Assembly (NCBI RefSeq): GCF_946221105.1
Contig: NZ_CAMICL010000067.1
Span: 1-9,547 of the forward strand
DNA from: an uncultured Corynebacterium sp.
GTDB taxonomy: Bacteria > Actinomycetota > Actinomycetes > Mycobacteriales > Mycobacteriaceae
Direction: 5' to 3'
Length of the DNA stretch: 9,547 nt
The translations under genes and the position numbers were made by a program. A model generated the notes under the pieces. The model was given only the letters and a program-made list of their open reading frames with translations, was not told where the DNA came from and made no database searches. This document shows positions 1 through 5,170 of this stretch, piece after piece; position 1 is the stretch's first letter, and each line of letters begins with the position of its first letter.

Positions 1-1
1 C

Positions 2-823
2 ACCCACGGCCTGACCCCGCACGACTTCGCCCAGGCCCCGCGCTTCTCCCGCTTCCTGCGCACGCTGGACAAGCTTCTCGACGGCCGCGTGCTCGTCACC
101 CACGACTCCTCCACCACCTGGGGCTTCCTCGTCTCCGAGGCGCGCCGCGCCATGAACGCCGCGGCCCGGGCGAACCGTTCGCGCCGCGGCCGCGGCAACA
201 GGCGCCGCCAGAGGGTCGGCCACGTCCCCAAGCCAACTGCGATCGTGGACCTTTTGGCCACCGCCCGCCGGCAAGGCCACATCCCAGTGGACACCCGCAT
301 CAACGCCGTAGCCAACCTGGTCGGCGTGGCGTCCACCCCGCCGACCGCCTCCACCGAGCGCATCGGCGAAGCCGAAGCCGATTTCTCGCGCGGCCAAACC
401 CTGAAACTCGTGGCCATGCACCTCCAACTCGCCCCCGGCGGGCTGGTCGAGCTCAACCCCGAGGACCTGGCGCCGGACGCGTTTGGGTTGCAGCGCTCGT
501 CGATGCGCGTGGATGCGGAAAAAGCGCCCGCCGTCGGCGCGAACCCCGGCCACCTCGGCAAAGGCGGGCTGCTGCGCGGCATGGAATTCGTCGTCTCCGA
601 CGACATCGCCCTCGACCCCGACGAACTCATCGACGCCGGCGTGCGCGCCGGGCTGACCTACCGCGAAAAACTCACCCGCGAAACCTCCGTCGCCGTCTCC
701 GACGCCATGCAGCGCGGCGCTGAGCTGCGCGGCAAAGCCATGCACGCCCACCGCAAAGACATCCCCGTCGTCTCCGGCGAAGAATTCGCGCGGCTAGTCG
801 GCCAGATGGCATCCGCGGAGTAG
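2..823 (+). CDS. DnaQ-like exonuclease/BRCT protein, 5'-truncated by the window edge
   Basis: The reading frame is already open at base 2 and ends at TAG 821-823, so about 273 C-terminal residues are visible and the true start lies outside the window. The first part resembles the end of a DEDD (DnaQ/epsilon-type) exonuclease domain: a segment reading VLVTHDSSTTWGFL occupies the place of the Exo II motif (usually H-N-x-x-F-D). Here the F-D pair is T-W, and I find no clear Exo III motif, so nuclease activity is uncertain. An arginine-rich stretch follows at visible residues 57-74. The last 80 residues (about 190-270, from GMEFVVS to EEFARLV) look like a BRCT domain. Related genes are usually annotated as DNA polymerase III epsilon subunit and lie next to murT in corynebacteria (from memory). 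An internal GTG at 89 is not a credible start, because homology-like sequence continues upstream of it. murT starts 10 nt after the stop. Confidence 0.8.
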   Translation, partial: THGLTPHDFAQAPRFSRFLRTLDKLLDGRVLVTHDSSTTWGFLVSEARRAMNAAARANRSRRGRGNRRRQRVGHVPKPTAIVDLLATARRQGHIPVDTRINAVANLVGVASTPPTASTERIGEAEADFSRGQTLKLVAMHLQLAPGGLVELNPEDLAPDAFGLQRSSMRVDAEKAPAVGANPGHLGKGGLLRGMEFVVSDDIALDPDELIDAGVRAGLTYREKLTRETSVAVSDAMQRGAELRGKAMHAHRKDIPVVSGEEFARLVGQMASAE

Positions 824-826
824 CCT
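821..826 (+). promoter_or_regulatory. candidate -10 hexamer of a leaderless murT promoter
   Basis: TAGCCT fits TANNNT and is followed by exactly 7 nt before the murT ATG at 834, which would place transcription start on the A of the start codon. The TAG is also the stop codon of the upstream exonuclease-like gene. There is no recognisable -35 at 798-803 (TCGGCC) and no Shine-Dalgarno sequence before murT. This is inference from spacing only. Confidence 0.35.
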
Positions 827-833
827 TGTCCGC

Positions 834-2102
834 ATGCAAGGACCCATCTCCCGCTTCCGCACCGCGGTAGCCGCCACCGCCGCCAACCTGGCCACGGCCG
901 CCTCGCGCGCCACCGGCCGCGGCGCTGGCGGCATGATCGGCGGCCTCGTCGCCGCGGCGATCGACCCGAACATCATGGCCTCCCTCGGCGGCGGCCGCCC
1001 CACCGTGCTGGTCACCGGCACCAACGGCAAATCCACCACCACCCGCATGCTCGCCGGAGCCGTCGGCGCCAAGCACAAAGTGGCCACCAACGACGGCGGC
1101 GACAACATGGACGCCGGCATCATCTCCGCCCTCCTCGCCGGCAAGGACGCCGACGCCATCGTGCTGGAGTGCGACGAGCTGCACGTGCCCAAAGTCGCCG
1201 AGCGCCTGCAGCCGGCCGCGTTCGTGCTGCTCAACCTCACCCGCGACCAGCTCGACCGCGTCGGCGAAATCAACTCCATCGAACGCGCCCTGCGCGGCGC
1301 CGTGATGGCCCACCCGGACGCCACCGTCGTCGCCAACTGCGACGACGTGCTGATCACCTCCATCGCCTACGACCACCCGAACGTCGTCTGGGTATCCGCC
1401 GGCGCCGGCTGGACCGGCGACTCCGTGACCAACCCCCGCTCCGGCGGGCACGTCGTGCGCGAGGACGACGACTGGTACGCCGTCGAACCGCTCCCCGACG
1501 GCCGCGAATTCCGCCGCCCCACCCCCACGTACAAGGTTGAGGGGGAGACGTTGGTGGGACCGGAGGGCGTCGCAAAGCTTGAGCTCAAACTCCCCGGCCG
1601 CGCCAACCGAGGCAACGCCGCCCAAGCCATCGCCGCCGCCGTCGAAGCGTTCGGCGTCCCCCTCGATGCCGCCGTACACGCCGCCGCCGACGTGGACAAC
1701 GTCGCCGGCCGCTACACCACCGTCCACCTCGGCGACCACGACGTCCACCTCCTCCTGGCCAAAAACCCCGCCGGCTGGCAAGAAGCGCTGTCCATGGTCG
1801 ACCGCGACGCCGACGGCGTGGTCATCGCCGTCAACGCCCAACAAGGCGACGGCGAGGACGTCTCCTGGCTGTGGGACGTGAAATTCGAGGACTTCGGCGA
1901 CACCCACGTCGTCGCCGCCGGCGAGCGCGCCACCGACCTCGCCGTGCGCCTGACCTACGGCGGCATCGGCCACGACGTCGTCCACGACCCGATCGCCGCC
2001 ATCCGCGCCTGCCCACCCGGGCGCGTCGAGGTGCTGGCCAACTACACCGCGCTGCTCAACCTGCGCCGCGCGCTGACCAAGGAGGAGGACTACCGTGCCT
2101 AA
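834..2102 (+). CDS. murT: MurT, Mur-ligase-like subunit of lipid II isoglutaminyl synthase
   Basis: With GatD, MurT amidates the alpha-carboxylate of D-glutamate in lipid II at the cytoplasmic face of the membrane; MurT binds ATP and activates the substrate, and GatD supplies ammonia. The 422-residue protein has a P-loop, TGTNGKST, at residues 61-68, the Mur-ligase segment LECDE at 111-115, a NLTRDQLDR block at 134-142, and the C-terminal DUF1727-type domain with EDVSWLWDVKFE at 341-352. Asp342 or Asp348 is a candidate for the MurT aspartate that completes the GatD catalytic triad. An oddity is that the zinc-ribbon insert expected around residues 200-230 has no cysteine; the only cysteines are 113, 169 and 393. 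The ATG at 834 is chosen because the N-terminus matches family expectation and lies 7 nt after a TAGCCT hexamer. There is no Shine-Dalgarno sequence. The end overlaps gatD by 8 nt. Confidence 0.95.
   Translation: MQGPISRFRTAVAATAANLATAASRATGRGAGGMIGGLVAAAIDPNIMASLGGGRPTVLVTGTNGKSTTTRMLAGAVGAKHKVATNDGGDNMDAGIISALLAGKDADAIVLECDELHVPKVAERLQPAAFVLLNLTRDQLDRVGEINSIERALRGAVMAHPDATVVANCDDVLITSIAYDHPNVVWVSAGAGWTGDSVTNPRSGGHVVREDDDWYAVEPLPDGREFRRPTPTYKVEGETLVGPEGVAKLELKLPGRANRGNAAQAIAAAVEAFGVPLDAAVHAAADVDNVAGRYTTVHLGDHDVHLLLAKNPAGWQEALSMVDRDADGVVIAVNAQQGDGEDVSWLWDVKFEDFGDTHVVAAGERATDLAVRLTYGGIGHDVVHDPIAAIRACPPGRVEVLANYTALLNLRRALTKEEDYRA
2079..2088 (+). promoter_or_regulatory. strong ribosome-binding site of gatD inside murT
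   Basis: AAGGAGGAGG lies within the last codons of murT and ends 6 nt before the GTG at 2095. It settles GTG 2095 as the gatD start and suggests translational coupling of the two subunits. murT itself has no such site. Confidence 0.85.
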
Positions 2103-2817
2103 ACTCACCATCGGCCTCGTCCTGCCCGACGTGTTGGGCACCTACGGCGACGACGGCAACGCCCTTGTCCTGCGCGAGCGTGCGCGCCGCCGCGGCATCG
2201 AGGCGTCCATCGAGCGCGTTTTGCTTCACGACGACATCCCGCCCTCCTACGACCTCTACACCCTCGGCGGCGGCGAAGACTCCGCCCAACTACTCGCCGC
2301 GGCGCGTCTGAGCGCCTCCCCGGGTCTGCAGTCCGCGGCCGCCGACGGCCGGCCCATCTTCGCCGTCTGCGCCGGACTGCAGGTGCTCGGGCATACCTTC
2401 CGGGCTCACGGCAATGAGGTCGAGGGCGTCGGGCTTCTCGACGTCACCACCGCCCCGCTGACCCGCCGCGCCACCGGCGAACTCGCCTCCGAGCCCACCC
2501 GCGCCGGCATCACCGCCGAACTGTCCGAGCCGCTGACCGGCTTTGAAAACCACATGGGCGCAACAGTGCTCGGCCCGGATGCGTCAGCGTTGGGGCGGGT
2601 GACCCGCGGCGTCGGCAACGGCGCTGACGGCGAAGAAAAGGTCGACGGCGTCGTGCAGGGCAGCGTGATCGCCACCTACATGCACGGCCCGGCGCTCGCC
2701 CGCAACCCGCAACTGGCGGACCTGCTCATCGCCCGCGCCCTGGACATCCCGCTGGCGGAGCTGGAGCCGCTTGAGCTCGAAGCGGTGGCCAAGCTGCGCG
2801 AGGAGCGCCTGCGCTAA
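2095..2817 (+). CDS. gatD: GatD, glutamine amidotransferase subunit of lipid II isoglutaminyl synthase
   Basis: This 240-residue class I (triad-type, CobB/CobQ-like) glutamine amidotransferase hydrolyses glutamine and passes ammonia to MurT for amidation of peptidoglycan D-glutamate. The nucleophile is Cys92 in the elbow VCAGLQVLG, and the catalytic His is His197 in YMHGP near the C-terminus. As in known GatD proteins, the third triad residue appears to be missing from the chain and is expected to come from MurT. An N-terminal block PDVLGTYGDDGNALVL (11-26) and a GGGED motif (58-62) are typical of the family. Length is normal for GatD. The GTG start at 2095 overlaps the murT stop (2100-2102) and has a strong ribosome-binding site, so the pair is one operon with coupled translation. 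A hairpin follows 15 nt after the stop. The protein was formerly annotated as a cobyric acid synthase-like protein. Confidence 0.95.
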   Translation: MPKLTIGLVLPDVLGTYGDDGNALVLRERARRRGIEASIERVLLHDDIPPSYDLYTLGGGEDSAQLLAAARLSASPGLQSAAADGRPIFAVCAGLQVLGHTFRAHGNEVEGVGLLDVTTAPLTRRATGELASEPTRAGITAELSEPLTGFENHMGATVLGPDASALGRVTRGVGNGADGEEKVDGVVQGSVIATYMHGPALARNPQLADLLIARALDIPLAELEPLELEAVAKLREERLR

Positions 2818-2832
2818 AACGGCATGCGTGAG

Positions 2833-2861
2833 CGCCGTCGTCCGATTGGGCGGCGGCGTTT
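2833..2861 (+). terminator. hairpin terminator after gatD, between convergent genes
   Basis: The arms are 2833-2843 (CGCCGTCGTCC) and 2848-2858 (GGGCGGCGGCG) with loop GATT. All 11 pairs form in the plus-strand RNA, two of them G-U, followed by a short TTT. In the minus-strand RNA the two wobble pairs become A-C mismatches, so the structure favours termination of the murT-gatD transcript. It also lies 10 nt past the HNH gene stop, so it may give weak bidirectional insulation. Confidence 0.75.
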
Positions 2862-2868
2862 CGCGTTG

Positions 2869-3951
2869 TCAGTGCAGGGGTGTACTTCGTGGTCCGAAGA
2901 GTTGGTCGAGTGCTCCGCGGTCGGTGTTTCTCAGGTGGTACCCGCGTGGTGAGATCCACCAGGGCGCACCTCTGATCATGGCGATGCGGCCGCGGCTCTT
3001 GCGCCAGGGGTCGTCGTCGTTGATCCGGTTGTGGTACTTACACAGCGGCACCAGGTTGTTCATGTTGGTGTAGCCGCCGTGTTTCCACGCATCCACGTGG
3101 TGAATCTCGGCACCGTACGCCCCGTGCCTACACCCGGGGAAGGCGCACACGGGTGAGACCATGCAGGCCATGTCGCGCTGCTTCTGGTTGGCGAAACGCT
3201 CGGTGTCGTACAGGTTCACCGCCCCTTCCTCCGGGTGGAAGGCTGCGACCTCCAAGACTTCGCCGAACTCTTGCTGGAGGTATTCCGCCCCGGTCATGGT
3301 GGTGCCGTCAGTCAGGGTGAGGATGACGTCGTCGCCGTCGCCGGCCATGATGCGGGCGTGTTCGGTGATCGGCACCATCACGATCGGGCGTGGTGCGGCG
3401 GCGATGACCCCGCCGGTTTTGCCTTCGACGATGCGCCAGAGCGCCTCCTCCATCTGCGCCGCGGCCGGCTGTGTGGCGTCGATGTCTTGCTTGAGGCGGT
3501 GCTCTAAGTCTGCTGCTTTGCGGTCGGTGGTGTCGATGGTGATGCGCGCCCGCCCGTTCTTCGGCGCGGAGAACGCAACCTGTTTCTTTGTCGGCGCGTT
3601 ATCCTCGCGGGGCACCAGCTCGCGTGCGGCGCGCTCGATCGCGCGGTACCCGCCGGTGACATCCAACAGCTCCAGGCGCAGCCGCCACCGCTCCCCGGCG
3701 TCTTTCACGCCGCCGACGCGGCGTTCAATCAGCGCGAGCTCGTCCAGGGAGAACCCGCTGGCCTTCTGTACCGCCAAGGCTTGCTTGCGGGTGAATTTTG
3801 TGGGCCCGTAGTACACCTGCTGCATCTGATCCCAGGCGCGTGCCCGATCCGGCGCCATCCCAGCGCCCAACGCAACGGACAGGTCGAAGTGCCGCAGCGT
3901 CTCCATGGATGCTGCGGCCATCGCCTGAATGAATGCGTCGAACGGGTTCAT
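2869..3951 (-). CDS. HNH endonuclease-domain protein (13E12/DUF222-like)
   Basis: I choose the ATG at 3951, giving 360 residues (MNPFDAF...). A GTG at 3984 would add 11 residues, but the ATG lies exactly 7 nt after a TAGTGT hexamer. Residues 1-250 resemble the variable, mostly helical N-terminal region of actinobacterial 13E12/DUF222-type proteins and carry no motif I can name. The C-terminus is a clear HNH (beta-beta-alpha-metal) nuclease domain: C-x4-C at 269/274, paired histidines at 284-285 (EIHHVDAW), HGGYTNMNNLVPLC at 291-304 with Cys304, and His307 in CKYHN. The cysteines plus Cys304/His307 probably hold a structural zinc, and the histidines and Asn bind the catalytic metal. The family is common and multicopy in actinobacteria; its role is poorly understood. 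It lies between recR and gatD on the recR strand and has its own candidate promoter. The stop is TGA 2869-2871. Confidence 0.88.
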   Translation of the reverse strand: MNPFDAFIQAMAAASMETLRHFDLSVALGAGMAPDRARAWDQMQQVYYGPTKFTRKQALAVQKASGFSLDELALIERRVGGVKDAGERWRLRLELLDVTGGYRAIERAARELVPREDNAPTKKQVAFSAPKNGRARITIDTTDRKAADLEHRLKQDIDATQPAAAQMEEALWRIVEGKTGGVIAAAPRPIVMVPITEHARIMAGDGDDVILTLTDGTTMTGAEYLQQEFGEVLEVAAFHPEEGAVNLYDTERFANQKQRDMACMVSPVCAFPGCRHGAYGAEIHHVDAWKHGGYTNMNNLVPLCKYHNRINDDDPWRKSRGRIAMIRGAPWWISPRGYHLRNTDRGALDQLFGPRSTPLH

Positions 3952-3958
3952 GCCACGA

Positions 3959-3986
3959 ACACTAAACGGCACGCAACCCCGCACAA
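3959..3986 (-). promoter_or_regulatory. candidate promoter of the HNH gene
   Basis: On the minus strand, TTGTGC (3981-3986) and TAGTGT (3959-3964) are separated by 16 nt. Seven nucleotides lie between the hexamer and the ATG at 3951, so the transcript would be leaderless. No ribosome-binding site precedes the ATG, which fits. The inverted DnaA boxes at 4002-4042 sit about 16 nt upstream of the -35. Confidence 0.45.
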
Positions 3987-4001
3987 CCCCCGAACCGAAA
4001 T

Positions 4002-4042
4002 CTGTGGATAACTCGCCACACCAGCACCAAAGTTGTCCACAG
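4002..4042. promoter_or_regulatory. two inverted DnaA boxes forming an imperfect 12-bp palindrome
   Basis: TGTGGATAA at 4003-4011 is the complement of TTATCCACA, a perfect consensus DnaA box, on the minus strand. TTGTCCACA at 4033-4041, on the plus strand, is the box variant favoured in high-GC actinobacteria. The arms extend to CTGTGGATAACT (4002-4013) and AGTTGTCCACAG (4031-4042), which pair fully in plus-strand RNA apart from one U-G wobble, with a 17-nt spacer. The element lies between the recR stop and the HNH promoter. It could bind DnaA as a regulator of the HNH gene or serve as a chromosomal DnaA-titration site; a role as an RNA stem after recR is possible but it has no T-tract. Confidence 0.65.
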
Positions 4043-4067
4043 CCGCCCCCACCCTGGAACCGCGGTG

Positions 4068-4694
4068 CTACAACCGCAGTCTGCCGGTCAGTGCCCGGGA
4101 GAGCGTGAGCTCGTCGACAAACTCCAAGTCCCCACCCAGCGGCATGCCCGAGGCCAGCCTGGAAATGGTCAGGTCCGGAAAGTCCTTCAAAAGCCGCACC
4201 AGGTACGACGCGGTGGCCTCGCCCTCGGTGTCTGGGTCGGTGGCCAAAATGACCTCCGAAACCGCCGGCGCCTCGGTGCCCTCCAGGTCCGGCAGCACCC
4301 CGCCGATGCGCTGCAACAGCGGCGCGATCGCCAGATCCTTCGGCCCGACGTTAGCCAGCGGGTCCAGCGCCCCGCCGAGCACGTGGTAGCGGCCGGAGTA
4401 TTCGCCGGTGCGCTCGATGACCTGGATGTCTTTCGCGTCTTCCACCACGCACACGAGCGCCTTATCGCGCCCGGAGTCGGCGCAGATGCGGCACACGTCC
4501 TCGCGCGAGACGTTGTTGCAGATGCGGCAGAACGTCACCCCGTCGCGCACGGCGGCCAACGCGGCGCGCAGCCTATCGACGTCCTCCGGTTCCTCCTTCA
4601 ACAGATGAAACGCAATCCGCTGCGCGGACTTCGGTCCGACGCCGGGGAGGCGCGATAGCTCGTCGATAAGGTCCTGCAGTGGTCCTTCGAACAC
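4068..4694 (-). CDS. recR: Recombination mediator protein RecR
   Basis: RecR acts with RecO (and RecF) to load RecA on gapped single-stranded DNA in the cytoplasm. The 208-residue protein has normal family length and all landmarks in order: the helix-hairpin-helix LSRLPGVGPKSAQRIAFHLL at about 13-32, a four-cysteine zinc finger at Cys56, Cys59, Cys68 and Cys71, and a Toprim domain with VVEDAKDI (Glu85, Asp86) and ATDPDTEGEATA (Asp143, Asp145, Glu147). The C-terminal segment ISRLASGMPLGGDLEFVDELTL is the conserved RecR end. The start is GTG 4692-4694, supported by AAAGGA (4699-4704). It is the third gene of a dnaX-ybaB-recR series, the usual bacterial arrangement, but a strong terminator separates it from ybaB, so expression depends on read-through or on an unseen promoter. 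The stop is TAG 4068-4070. Confidence 0.98.
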   Translation of the reverse strand: MFEGPLQDLIDELSRLPGVGPKSAQRIAFHLLKEEPEDVDRLRAALAAVRDGVTFCRICNNVSREDVCRICADSGRDKALVCVVEDAKDIQVIERTGEYSGRYHVLGGALDPLANVGPKDLAIAPLLQRIGGVLPDLEGTEAPAVSEVILATDPDTEGEATASYLVRLLKDFPDLTISRLASGMPLGGDLEFVDELTLSRALTGRLRL

Positions 4695-4698
4695 GGCG

Positions 4699-4704
4699 TC
4701 CTTT
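4699..4704 (-). promoter_or_regulatory. ribosome-binding site of recR
   Basis: AAAGGA on the minus strand lies 4 nt upstream of the GTG start and decides that start. It is only a few bases downstream of the T-tract of the ybaB terminator, so a read-through RNA would carry a large hairpin directly upstream of this site. Confidence 0.75.
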
Positions 4705-4707
4705 CAC

Positions 4708-4744
4708 AAAAGAAAACGCGCCCGACCGCAAGGGGCCGGACGCG
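4708..4744 (-). terminator. strong intrinsic terminator between ybaB and recR
   Basis: In minus-strand RNA the arms are CGCGTCCGGCC (4744-4734) and GGTCGGGCGCG (4727-4717) with a 6-nt loop. All 11 pairs form, two of them G-U, followed at once by TTTTCTTTT (4716-4708). This is the best canonical terminator in the window. It begins 12 nt after the ybaB stop and its T-tract ends 13 nt before the recR start. Confidence 0.88.
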
Positions 4745-4756
4745 GTTGAGCGGGAG

Positions 4757-5131
4757 TTAGATGATGCCGCCGAACGGGATCTCGCCCGGGCCTGCCTGCG
4801 GTGCGCCACCCTGCGGTGCGCCGCCGCCCATCGCGCCGCCGGTCAGCGGGGCGATCTTCTCTTCGGCGAGCTTGCCGGCCTGGTTGTGGGCGTCGCGGTA
4901 TGCGGCGAGGATGAGGTCCTGCAGCGACTCGATGTCGTCGGCGTCGACAGCCTCCGGCTTGATCTTGATGTCGGTGATCTCGGCGCCGCCGGTCATGGTG
5001 ACGGTGACGAGTTCGCCGCCTGCGGTGCCGGTGACCTCGGTCTGCAGCAGCTCCATCTGCGCCTGCTGGAGGGCGGCCTGCACCTCGGCGGCCTGGCGGA
5101 TGAGTTCCTGCATGTCTTGCGGCTGGGTCAT
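4757..5131 (-). CDS. ybaB: YbaB/EbfC family nucleoid-associated protein
   Basis: This small (124-residue) DNA-binding protein of the YbaB/EbfC family forms dimers whose helical arms clamp DNA; the family is linked to nucleoid organisation and to recombination genes. The N-terminal helix (MQELIRQAAEVQAALQQAQMELLQTEV, about 7-33) is the predicted coiled dimer arm. The central sheet GGELVTVTMTGGAEITDIKIKPE (38-60) is the family core, followed by a helix DIESLQDLILAAYRDAHNQAGKLAEEKI. The last 28 residues are a Gly/Pro/Ala-rich tail ending in GEIPFGGII, as in other actinobacterial members. The ATG at 5131 is supported by AAAGGGG (5138-5144). It begins 39 nt after the dnaX stop and belongs to the dnaX-ybaB-recR cluster; a terminator follows it. 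I do not see a convincing promoter in the 39-nt gap. Confidence 0.93.
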   Translation of the reverse strand: MTQPQDMQELIRQAAEVQAALQQAQMELLQTEVTGTAGGELVTVTMTGGAEITDIKIKPEAVDADDIESLQDLILAAYRDAHNQAGKLAEEKIAPLTGGAMGGGAPQGGAPQAGPGEIPFGGII

Positions 5132-5137
5132 GGTTGT

Positions 5138-5144
5138 CCCCTTT
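5138..5144 (-). promoter_or_regulatory. ribosome-binding site of ybaB
   Basis: AAAGGGG on the minus strand lies 6 nt upstream of the ATG at 5131. It is a recognisable, slightly off-consensus Shine-Dalgarno sequence, in contrast with the adjacent dnaX start, which has none. Confidence 0.6.
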
Positions 5145-5170
5145 CGTTCGCTAATAGTTCTCGGGCCAGT

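Noticed and set aside
672..2141. 489-codon open frame on the minus strand opposite murT
   Set aside because: It is a Gly/Val/Ala-rich shadow of a clear MurT gene with no recognisable motif.
3161..3811. 216-codon open frame on the plus strand opposite the HNH gene
   Set aside because: It is rich in Ser/Arg/Ala with no family signature; the minus-strand HNH motifs explain the region.
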